From Gammaproteobacteria bacterium (GTDB lineage Bacteria; Pseudomonadota; Gammaproteobacteria; GCA-2400775): a stretch of 58,225 nucleotides of DNA. Positions 36,390 through 44,532 of this stretch are shown here, one piece after another (position 1 is the stretch's first letter; each line of letters begins with the position of its first letter). Under the pieces are notes generated by a model, which saw only the letters and a program-made list of their open reading frames with translations, searched no databases and was not told where the DNA came from. The translations under genes were made by a program, and so were the position numbers. The DNA lies in the NCBI GenBank assembly GCA_013151045.1, contig JAADIY010000037.1, positions 1-58,225 of the forward strand, written 5' to 3'.

Positions 36390-36472
36390 CAAACTCACAC
36401 AAATCATTATTTACAACAATGATTTTGGTTGAAACTATTTGTTACAGCCGTTAGTCTACAGCCTCAAGGAAT

Positions 36473-36489
36473 ATTGATAGGACATCAAT
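36473..36489. promoter_or_regulatory. inverted repeat upstream of the TPP-enzyme gene
   Basis: ATTGAT-aggac-ATCAAT, six-base half sites with five between, 15 bases before the start codon at 36505. It may be a repressor site or a small RNA hairpin in the leader. The start itself has GGAGG six bases upstream. Confidence 0.35.
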
Positions 36490-36504
36490 CCTGCAGGAGG
36501 CGGT

Positions 36505-38409
36505 ATGTCTTTACTCCGACCAATGGGTCAGTTGTTAGACAAAAAAATATCAGTTTCAATTGGGCAGTATGAAGCTGGAGACCTAATTCTTGACTATCTA
36601 AAAGAGTTAGGTGTCGAATATGTGTTTGGTATTCCTGGTGGCGCAATAGAGCCTCTATACAATGCGCTAGTACGAAGCTCGACTGACGGCGGACCCAAAT
36701 CTATCACTGCAAGACATGAAGCTGGCGCCGCCTTTATGGCAGATGGCTATGCGCGGGAAACTGGAAAGCTAGGAGTTTGCATCGCGACCAGCGGGCCAGG
36801 CGCAACCAACTTAATCACCGGCATAGCTTCTTCATACATGGATAGGGTTCCTTTATTAGTCATAACAGGCCAACCATCAATTGACACATTCGGCGGCCTC
36901 GCGTTCCAAGAGTCTTCTTGCTCAGGCATTGATATCGTCGCAATGTTTAAATATTGCACAGCTTACAGCAGCCTGGTCTCACATTCCGATCAATTAGAGC
37001 GCAAACTTATAGCCGCCATCGCTGCGGCTCTACGACACCGCCGCCCCGTGCATTTAAGTATCCCTACCGATATTGCACGCAGCAAACACCAACGATCATT
37101 CGGGCAACAACTATTACCTAAACACCCTATCAACAACGCTATCGATATAAATGCCATCGAGGAATTCGACCGGAGGCTTTCCCAATCCATCAGCCCAGTA
37201 TTTGTTATTGGTGAAAACTGTGAAGGTGCGATTCGCGATATTACTCAATATTGCGAAAACAACGGTGTCTCACTCGTTGCAACACCGCAAGGAAAAGGCC
37301 TCATCAATCCCTATTACTCTAAGTACTATGGGGTATGTGGTCTTGCTGGACATGAGTCTGCGATAGACTTACTCAATTCACCTAAAACAGATCTCATTGT
37401 TATCATTGGCAGTTCACTAGACCAACAAGCCGCATGCGGATGGCAACCTACCAACATTTCATCAACAAACTATATTCATATAGATTGTGATCCAGAACAC
37501 TTCTGTAGAAGCCCTTATTCAACTTTCAATGTGCTAGGCAACATCAAGCGAACATTTGGGCATCTAAACAAATCGATGAAGCCATCATATAACCAAGCAA
37601 CACGTCAAAAAGAAAACAATGCTAACGTGCTTGCAATAAAACCACTCCTAATTGAACGCCGACAGATTGAGAGACGAAAAAAAAATATCCCTACTTGCAC
37701 TATAAAAGAGTTTCGCATCGGTGAAAGAAGAAAAAACTCAGCCAACTCAAAACCCCTCCATCGAAACTTTAAACTGATAGACGAATCAAAATACCTAGAG
37801 GACAGTTCACCAATCAAACCTCAACGCCTTATGTATGAACTATCCCATCGCACTAAACACAATACTTGTTTTCTATCAGACATCGGCAGCAGCTATTTAT
37901 GGGCAATTCATTACCTCAACCCATACCATGATATAGATGGCCCCAATAAAAGATATTTGCATATGGCTATGGGGTTAGCATCCATGGCTTGGTCGATAGG
38001 CGCGGCAATTGGTATAGCGCTCGCTTCCCCAAAAAAACCGGTCGTTTGTATCGTCGGTGATGGCGCCTTGCTAATGAGCGGTCACGAAATCACTGTTGCT
38101 GTTGAGCACAAATTACCTATCATCTATATAGTACTTAACGACGAAGCCTACGGCATGGTCAAACATGGCCAAAAAATGGCGGGGGCTGAATTAACCAGCA
38201 CCAACTTACCCGCCGTCAATTTTGCCAACTATGCACACTCCATCGGCGCAAAAGGAATTACAGCGAAATCACTACAAGACTTTATGTCAGTTGACTTTGC
38301 AACACTCAGTAAAGCTCATACACCCACATTAATCGACGTACATATCGACGTAACCGAAGCGCCACCTTTATCCAGCAGGTTAAAAATGCTAACTTCATGT
38401 CAAAACTAA
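36505..38409 (+). CDS. acetolactate-synthase-like thiamine-diphosphate enzyme with an arginine-rich insert
   Basis: 634 residues. Pyrimidine-binding domain with the catalytic Glu72 in ARHEAGAAFMADGYAR, TSGPGATN and LLVITGQPS; a central domain; and a pyrophosphate-binding domain with VGDGALLMSGHEITVAV (Asp-Gly 519-520 region) and Asn545. Instead of the GMVxQWQ motif of true acetolactate synthases it reads GMVKHGQ, so the acceptor probably differs. Residues 383-411 form an insert with IERRQIERRKKN and RIGERRKNS, absent from ordinary family members. It starts a likely operon with two citrate-synthase-like genes. Substrate unknown; a carboligase or decarboxylase acting on a 2-oxo acid is expected. 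Confidence 0.8.
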   Translation: MSLLRPMGQLLDKKISVSIGQYEAGDLILDYLKELGVEYVFGIPGGAIEPLYNALVRSSTDGGPKSITARHEAGAAFMADGYARETGKLGVCIATSGPGATNLITGIASSYMDRVPLLVITGQPSIDTFGGLAFQESSCSGIDIVAMFKYCTAYSSLVSHSDQLERKLIAAIAAALRHRRPVHLSIPTDIARSKHQRSFGQQLLPKHPINNAIDINAIEEFDRRLSQSISPVFVIGENCEGAIRDITQYCENNGVSLVATPQGKGLINPYYSKYYGVCGLAGHESAIDLLNSPKTDLIVIIGSSLDQQAACGWQPTNISSTNYIHIDCDPEHFCRSPYSTFNVLGNIKRTFGHLNKSMKPSYNQATRQKENNANVLAIKPLLIERRQIERRKKNIPTCTIKEFRIGERRKNSANSKPLHRNFKLIDESKYLEDSSPIKPQRLMYELSHRTKHNTCFLSDIGSSYLWAIHYLNPYHDIDGPNKRYLHMAMGLASMAWSIGAAIGIALASPKKPVVCIVGDGALLMSGHEITVAVEHKLPIIYIVLNDEAYGMVKHGQKMAGAELTSTNLPAVNFANYAHSIGAKGITAKSLQDFMSVDFATLSKAHTPTLIDVHIDVTEAPPLSSRLKMLTSCQN

Positions 38410-38422
38410 CAAGAAGTTAACA

Positions 38423-39241
38423 ATGCCACAAAAAAAAGAAGTTATTCATACCAAAATCTGGCAAGAAGAAGCTGAAAGCGATAATCCTTTCGCCACAAAA
38501 CGCTGTCTATGCAGTGGTTATGATGTCTATGGTGATCTTTTGGGGAAAATCAGCTGGATCGAATACCTCTATCTTATTTATTGCTTAGAACCACCCTCTC
38601 AAAAACAAAGCAAACTACTTGAAGGTATTGCGGTCATTTTAGCTAACCCTGGGCCCCGAGACCATTCAGTGCGCGCCGCAATGCTAGGGGGAGTGGGTGG
38701 CTCACACAGTGCTGCTAGCCTAATGGCGGCCTTATCAGTAGGTGCTGGGCAGCTAGGTGGTGCCAGAGAGGTCTTTCTTGCCATGGAATATTGGCAACAA
38801 TGCAATTGCTCCTTGCAAGCATGGCAAGAAATCATTCTACAACCACCAAAACAAACACGCGTTGATGTTTGGCCAGAAATGGAACATACACCAGGCTTTG
38901 ATCCACATGGTGCCAGTTGCCCTACACCAATCAAACAAAGTCTAGAATACCTCGCGAGCAGCACACCGGGCGAGACACTTCCATGGCTACAGAAACATCG
39001 CAAAGAATTAGAAAATTGCGCTGAAATGCCACTTGCGCTAACCGGAGTGATCGCATCAGCATTTACCGATCTAAAACTAACACCAGAACAAGGTGAAATG
39101 ATTTACTTGCTATTACGTTTACCTGGCGCTGGTGCACACGCCCTAGAACAGCGCCAGCATGGCTGGCGTAAATACCCCTTCTTTAAAGATGCCATTGTGC
39201 TAACTGATGACCCTGGCCCCGTTAACGTGGATAAATCATGA
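38423..39241 (+). CDS. short citrate-synthase/citryl-CoA-lyase-like protein A
   Basis: 272 residues, the size of citryl-CoA lyases and about 160 shorter than citrate synthase. The fold is suggested by SGYDVYGDLLGKISWIEYLYL, GGVGGSHSAASLMAALSVGAG, QLGGAREVF and the end segment PGAGAHALEQRQHGWRKYPFF. Usual catalytic positions are changed: LHGGA is QLGGA (residues 110-114), GxGHP is GFDPHGA (158-164), and no NVD motif appears before TGVIAS. It lies 13 bases after the TPP-enzyme gene and overlaps protein B by four bases. Inference: one half of a heteromer acting on a CoA thioester or a product of the TPP enzyme. Confidence 0.75.
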   Translation: MPQKKEVIHTKIWQEEAESDNPFATKRCLCSGYDVYGDLLGKISWIEYLYLIYCLEPPSQKQSKLLEGIAVILANPGPRDHSVRAAMLGGVGGSHSAASLMAALSVGAGQLGGAREVFLAMEYWQQCNCSLQAWQEIILQPPKQTRVDVWPEMEHTPGFDPHGASCPTPIKQSLEYLASSTPGETLPWLQKHRKELENCAEMPLALTGVIASAFTDLKLTPEQGEMIYLLLRLPGAGAHALEQRQHGWRKYPFFKDAIVLTDDPGPVNVDKS

Positions 39242-40041
39242 GCTCAACAGAAAAACTATTAGCGGCAGAAAACAATTGGCAAACCTCAATGGGGCGCTGG
39301 TTTGCCGGTGAACGCGTAGTTATACGCGGCAAAGATTTGTTTACCGAACTCAAAGATATGCGGTGGATGGAGCTCATGTTATTCTCAATCACTGGGCGAC
39401 ATTTCAGTGAAAATGAACTTAAACTGCTTGAAGGAATGTGGGTCCTCTGCACAAGTTATCCTGACCCCCGACTATGGAATAATCGTGTCGCATCACTTGC
39501 TGGCACAGTTCGATCAACACCTACACTAGCATTAAGTGGCGCAAACTCCCTCTCAGAAGCAGAAATATACGGGCGCAAACCTGACGTTAGAACTTATGAT
39601 TTTTTGGTGCGCTGCCAAGAAACACTTAAATCGACCGATGCTTGTCTGGAAGACATAATACGGCAAGAATTGAAAACACATCGGGTCATACCAGGTTATG
39701 GCAGACCTATAATTAGCAAAGATGAACGCATCAAACCTATGACTGAGCTCTCAATAAAGCTCGGTGTGTTTGATAAGCCATACATCAAACTAGCGCACAC
39801 AATTGAAAATGCCTTATCAGAAGGACGGTGGCGCATGAAAATGAATATTGCCGCATTTACCGCAGCGCTTGCTCTTGACTTAGGGTTATCTAGAAATGAA
39901 TATCTCCGTTATGCTGCACTCAGCTTTTCAAGTGGGCTATTAAGCTGTTACATCGACGCCAATGACCAGGCCCTAGGCACCTTTTTACCAATTCGGTGCA
40001 GTAAAATTTCATACGAAGGCAAAAATGTAAGAAACTGGTAA
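39238..40041 (+). CDS. short citrate-synthase/citryl-CoA-lyase-like protein B
   Basis: 267 residues, related in layout to protein A (RGKDLFTELKDMRWMELML; LKLLEGMWVLCTSYPDPRLW). The GYGHP motif is VIPGYGRPIISKDERI with Arg156 in place of the catalytic His. The GGA loop reads LSGANSLSEAE (99-109). The Asp motif NVD appears as NIAAF (203-207). All three usual citrate-synthase residues therefore seem lost. Start and stop overlap with protein A as ATGA, so the two are made in step, which supports a hetero-oligomer. The activity cannot be predicted. Confidence 0.75.
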   Translation: MSSTEKLLAAENNWQTSMGRWFAGERVVIRGKDLFTELKDMRWMELMLFSITGRHFSENELKLLEGMWVLCTSYPDPRLWNNRVASLAGTVRSTPTLALSGANSLSEAEIYGRKPDVRTYDFLVRCQETLKSTDACLEDIIRQELKTHRVIPGYGRPIISKDERIKPMTELSIKLGVFDKPYIKLAHTIENALSEGRWRMKMNIAAFTAALALDLGLSRNEYLRYAALSFSSGLLSCYIDANDQALGTFLPIRCSKISYEGKNVRNW

Positions 40042-40123
40042 ACTACATTGCAATCTTAAAGTTGTAGTTACAGGTGGTCGATATCATATCTTGTGAGGGA
40101 ACAAATACGCAGTGGAGGGAGCA

Positions 40124-42208
40124 ATGCGACCACGTTTACGCTCGTCGCTTGGGCTAAGCCTAATACTATTAGGCAGTAATACAGCTTTAGCGATATCTCA
40201 GGAAGACGAACTAGACTTGGGTTATGGTGGCGAGGAGTTCATCAGCCTAGCAACTGGGGCAAGCCAACCTATCTCGCGCGCACCTGCCGTCGCCAGCGTA
40301 ATAACCGCAGATGATATTGAAGCACTAGGTGCTACTGACATTGATGAAATCTTAGAAACCGTGCCCGGCTTGCACGTCTCCAGGTCTGCGCTCGCATATA
40401 ACCCTATCTATTCAATTCGAGGTATTTACTCTAATAGTAATTCACAGGTATTAGTCCTTATCAATGGCATACCAATCACCAATTTATTCGTGGGTAATCG
40501 CAGTGATATTTGGGGAGGCATGCCCGTAAAGAATATCTCACGTATCGAAGTTATCCGTGGCCCTGGTTCAGCACTACATGGTGCTGACGCGTTTTCTGGC
40601 ACAATCAATATTGTAACCAAATCTGCTAAGGAACTTGATGGCACTCGGGTCGGCGTGGGAGTGGGCTCGTTCGATAGCCAACGTGCTTGGCTTCAACATG
40701 GGCATAGTAATAACGGTCTCGATGTCGCGTTTTCATTACAGTACTATAAGACGGACGGACAACGTGAAATTATCGATTCTGATGCGCAGACTGGCTTAGA
40801 CCCTTCTATTTCAAATGCGCCAGGCCCAGTCAATACACAAGCTGAAACCGTTGACCTTCGACTAGACCTAAAGCGTAACCACTTGCAGCTGCGTTTGGGC
40901 TATCAAGGCCGAAAAGGTATTGGCACCGGCGCAGGCGTTGCCCAAGCACTAGACCCTAATGGTAACGGTGATAGTGATCGCTTCAATGCTGACTTAACTT
41001 ACAAAAATGACCACTCTCTAGACAATTGGGATTTTATTGGGCAATTAAGCTACCTAGATACCAGCGCAAAATCTGATTTATTTCTTTTCCCCGCTGGCAC
41101 TAGCCTCCCAAATGGACAAACATTTCCAAATGGCGTTATAGGTAATCCCGATGTTTTTGAGCGTCATGCTCGGCTTGGTGGTTCTGCTTTTTATCACGGC
41201 TTCGACGACCATCGATTACGCTTCGGCGCGGGTGTTAATTTCGATGAAATTGACAGAGTTAGAGAAAGCAAAAATTTTGGCCCTGCATTACAACTTTTAC
41301 CTGGAGGCCTGACAGACACAACCAACGATCCTGACCTCGTCTTTCTTCAACCAGGCAGCCGCACTATTCAATATGCATTTGCACAAGATGAATGGCACTT
41401 CGCTCCTGATTGGGATCTCACTGGCGGTATTCGATGGGACAATTACTCGGATTTTGGTACTACGGTTAACCCGCGCGCAGCGCTAGTATGGCAATCTGCA
41501 TACAACCTTACAACAAAGCTATTATATGGCCGTGCTTTTAGGGCTCCATCATTTCAGGAAACCAGAAACCTAAATAACCCTGTAGCCCTTGGTAATCCAA
41601 ATCTAGACCCAGAGATTATTGACACTATAGAACTAGCCTTTGACTATCATCCCACACACAATATGGCAACTACCCTTAATATATTTCGCTATGAATTAAG
41701 GGACATCATTCGCTTCGTACCAGGCACTGGCCCTAATGATGAAGCTACCGCACAAAATACAGGCGACCAAACTGGTTTTGGCCTAGAATGGGAAGTAGAT
41801 TGGCAAACCAGTTCATCGCATACACTACTCGCAAACTATGCCTATCAAAACTCTACCGACGAAGACACCAATAGCGATGTCGCCAATGCTCCCCAGAATC
41901 AAATCTATCTTCGTAGTGATTGGGAATTTATTCCTGATTGGAAATTAAATACCCAGTTAAATTGGGTCGGCGATAGAAAACGTGCTGTTGGTGATTCCCG
42001 AGACGATATCGATGACTACACTACGGTTGATTTAGGCTTGCGACATAGCTTTAGAAATATGCCTCTCGACATATCTCTAATTATACGCAACCTATTTGAT
42101 GAAGATGCTCGCGAGCCTAGTCTTACTGGTAGCCCTGCTGCTGCAATAACTAATGATCTACCACTACCCGGTATTAATGGTTTTATAAGTCTGGAATATC
42201 GTATCTAA
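40124..42208 (+). CDS. TonB-dependent receptor (paralogue 1), FepA/BtuB-like plug
   Basis: 695 residues from an ATG with GGAGGG eight bases upstream (a GTG four codons earlier is in frame). Signal peptide (LGLSLILLGSNTALA), plug domain with SVITADDIEALGATDIDEIL, YSIRGIYSNSNSQVLVLING and ISRIEVIRGPGSALHGADAF, and a 22-strand-type barrel ending in ISLEYRI. Ligand unknown. It follows the citrate-synthase-like gene B by 80 bases in the same direction and is probably co-regulated with it. No perfect TonB box is seen. Confidence 0.9.
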   Translation: MRPRLRSSLGLSLILLGSNTALAISQEDELDLGYGGEEFISLATGASQPISRAPAVASVITADDIEALGATDIDEILETVPGLHVSRSALAYNPIYSIRGIYSNSNSQVLVLINGIPITNLFVGNRSDIWGGMPVKNISRIEVIRGPGSALHGADAFSGTINIVTKSAKELDGTRVGVGVGSFDSQRAWLQHGHSNNGLDVAFSLQYYKTDGQREIIDSDAQTGLDPSISNAPGPVNTQAETVDLRLDLKRNHLQLRLGYQGRKGIGTGAGVAQALDPNGNGDSDRFNADLTYKNDHSLDNWDFIGQLSYLDTSAKSDLFLFPAGTSLPNGQTFPNGVIGNPDVFERHARLGGSAFYHGFDDHRLRFGAGVNFDEIDRVRESKNFGPALQLLPGGLTDTTNDPDLVFLQPGSRTIQYAFAQDEWHFAPDWDLTGGIRWDNYSDFGTTVNPRAALVWQSAYNLTTKLLYGRAFRAPSFQETRNLNNPVALGNPNLDPEIIDTIELAFDYHPTHNMATTLNIFRYELRDIIRFVPGTGPNDEATAQNTGDQTGFGLEWEVDWQTSSSHTLLANYAYQNSTDEDTNSDVANAPQNQIYLRSDWEFIPDWKLNTQLNWVGDRKRAVGDSRDDIDDYTTVDLGLRHSFRNMPLDISLIIRNLFDEDAREPSLTGSPAAAITNDLPLPGINGFISLEYRI

Positions 42209-42367
42209 TATTTCTCACCACTTTATTTTTTTAATAATAATTAGAAACATAATTGCTTCCACCTTATTTCGATGCCAAAAGTGCTCCAGTCTATTTCATT
42301 CAAAACCATATTATCAGGCATAGTGCTTGACTATAAATATGGATGTTAAATAGAAAATCAGGTCAAA

Positions 42368-44512
42368 ATGCTTCTCTTTCTATTTTCTTTATCTAAAATA
42401 AATCGGCTGCAACGAAAAAACTGCTTGCTGATTTTTATATTGCAATACCTCTCCACTCCTGTGGCTATACAGGCAAAATCCCATGAAGATCTAGATGTTC
42501 TCTATGCCAATGAAATCATGACTAGCCTAGCTACCGGCACCAGCCAACCCATATCACTTGCACCAGCTGTAGTTAGCGTCATCACGGCAAAAGATATCGA
42601 CATCATCGGCGCAACTGATCTTGATGACATACTAGAAACCATACCCGGCCTACACGTCTCTAGGTCTACGCGCTCAAACCTACCAAATTTTATTATTAGA
42701 GGCATACATTCAGAAACCAATTCGCAAGTTCTAATTTTGATTAATAGTATTCCCGTGACTAATCTATATCTTGGTGAACGCGGCCAAGGCTGGGGAGGAA
42801 TGCCCGTAGAAAATATCTCTCGTATCGAAATAGTCCGTGGCCCTGGCTCTGCTTTATATGGTGCTGATGCCTTTGCTGGTACTATCAACATAGTCACCAA
42901 ATCAGCTAACGAGATCAATGGTACGCAAATAGGTGCGGCGATTAGCTCAACTGACATTTCGTCCACTTGGTTGCTGCATGGCCAACGCTACAATCACTTC
43001 GATTTTGCTTTTTCTTTTCAGTACACCAACAACAATAGCCAAGGCCCATTAATCACTGCTGATGCACAAAGCTTACTTGATTCCAGTCAAGGTACTGCTG
43101 CTTCAAACGCTCCCGGCTTTGCGGACAACCAAAGAGAAAATATTGACGTTCGCATTGACCTAACACGCAATAATTGGCAATTTCGACTCGGCTACCAGGG
43201 CAGAAAAAACATCGGTAACGGAGCAGGTATTGGTATGTCACTTGACCCCGAAGGAAGGGCCCTCTCCGAAAGACTCAATGCTGATCTGAGCCATAAAAAC
43301 CACCATAGTTTTGAGCACTGGAATATCGATTCACAGATAAGTTATTTTGATAGCAGCCTAAGAACAGATTTAACCCTCTCGCCCGCTGGTGCACAGTTTC
43401 CAAACGGCGCGTCCTTCCCCAATGGGGTTATTGGTAATCCGTCTATCTTTGAACGTCACTTAAGGTTAGGTAGCTCTGCTTTTTATTCTGGCATAGCTCA
43501 TCATCGTATTCGTATCGGTGGCGGCATCAATTTCAATGAAATTGATCAAATCAAAGAAAGCAAAAACTTTCTTATCGACGACATGTTATTTCCTTCACCC
43601 ATAAGCGCTGACTTTGCTGTAGTTGACGTTACAAACAACCCAGATCTAGTATTTTTCCAACCAGGAAGTAGAACCAATATTTTTGGATTCTTTCAAGACG
43701 AATGGAACTTCTCGCGTGACTGGAATCTCACTACTGGAGCGCGTATAGATCGATATTCTGATTTTGGCAACACGTTCAACCCACGCGCAGCCCTCATCTG
43801 GCACCCTAGCTACCATCTCACTACTAAATTTTTGTATGGCCGCGCATTTCGAGCACCTTCTTTTGCTGAACTACGCAACATTAATAATCCCGTATTCTTA
43901 GGCAACCCTAATCTAGAGCCAGAAACTATCGATACAGTTGAATTAGCATTCAGTTATCAACACTCTCAATATATCTCTAATAACCTCAATTTTTTCTACT
44001 ATAAATGGCAAGATATTATTCGCTTTGTCCCCGATAATAGCGGCGTATCGATAGCGCAAAATACCGGTGATCAAACCGGCTTTGGCTTGGAATGGGAATT
44101 TGACTGGCGCCCTAGCTCAACATTTGATGTTATAGCAAACTACGCCTTTCAAAAATCCACCGATGAAGAAACAAACCGCGATGCGGCCAACGCCCCACAG
44201 CACCAAGTATACCTGCGCAGTAGCTGGGTTTTTGCCCACAATTGGTCATTCACTAGCCAATTAAATTGGGTCGGTAGCCGCAAGCGTGAGGCAAGCGATC
44301 CGCGTGACAACATTGGTGACTTTACTTGGGTTGATTTGGGATTGCGTCATACGCTAAGAAAGACGCCACTTACTATTTCACTGTCTATTCGCAATGCACT
44401 CAATGAGAATGCTCGCGAACCTAGCTTAAATGGAAGCCCTTCGCCTGCTATACCCAACGACCTACCACTGCCAGGTATTCACGGTATTCTCGCTGTTGAA
44501 TATCGAATTTAG
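42368..44512 (+). CDS. TonB-dependent receptor (paralogue 2)
   Basis: 714 residues, clearly a duplicate of the preceding receptor: the plug reads GATDLDDILETIPGLHVSRS, NSQVLILINSIPVTNLY and IVRGPGSALYGADAF, and the barrel matches it through the end (LAVEYRI). The N-terminal segment is longer and lysine-rich before the hydrophobic part (LLIFILQYLSTPVAIQA), so the true start may lie a few codons later. The spacer of 159 bases from paralogue 1 has AT-rich sequence and no strong terminator. The two probably bind related compounds. Confidence 0.88.
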   Translation: MLLFLFSLSKINRLQRKNCLLIFILQYLSTPVAIQAKSHEDLDVLYANEIMTSLATGTSQPISLAPAVVSVITAKDIDIIGATDLDDILETIPGLHVSRSTRSNLPNFIIRGIHSETNSQVLILINSIPVTNLYLGERGQGWGGMPVENISRIEIVRGPGSALYGADAFAGTINIVTKSANEINGTQIGAAISSTDISSTWLLHGQRYNHFDFAFSFQYTNNNSQGPLITADAQSLLDSSQGTAASNAPGFADNQRENIDVRIDLTRNNWQFRLGYQGRKNIGNGAGIGMSLDPEGRALSERLNADLSHKNHHSFEHWNIDSQISYFDSSLRTDLTLSPAGAQFPNGASFPNGVIGNPSIFERHLRLGSSAFYSGIAHHRIRIGGGINFNEIDQIKESKNFLIDDMLFPSPISADFAVVDVTNNPDLVFFQPGSRTNIFGFFQDEWNFSRDWNLTTGARIDRYSDFGNTFNPRAALIWHPSYHLTTKFLYGRAFRAPSFAELRNINNPVFLGNPNLEPETIDTVELAFSYQHSQYISNNLNFFYYKWQDIIRFVPDNSGVSIAQNTGDQTGFGLEWEFDWRPSSTFDVIANYAFQKSTDEETNRDAANAPQHQVYLRSSWVFAHNWSFTSQLNWVGSRKREASDPRDNIGDFTWVDLGLRHTLRKTPLTISLSIRNALNENAREPSLNGSPSPAIPNDLPLPGIHGILAVEYRI

Positions 44513-44532
44513 TGCTGTATCACTTAACAAGT

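Noticed and set aside
36505-40041. Ordinary branched-chain amino acid (ilv) operon with citrate synthase
   Set aside because: No small regulatory subunit (ilvH/ilvN), no ilvC; the acceptor motif is changed and the citrate-synthase-like proteins lack catalytic residues.
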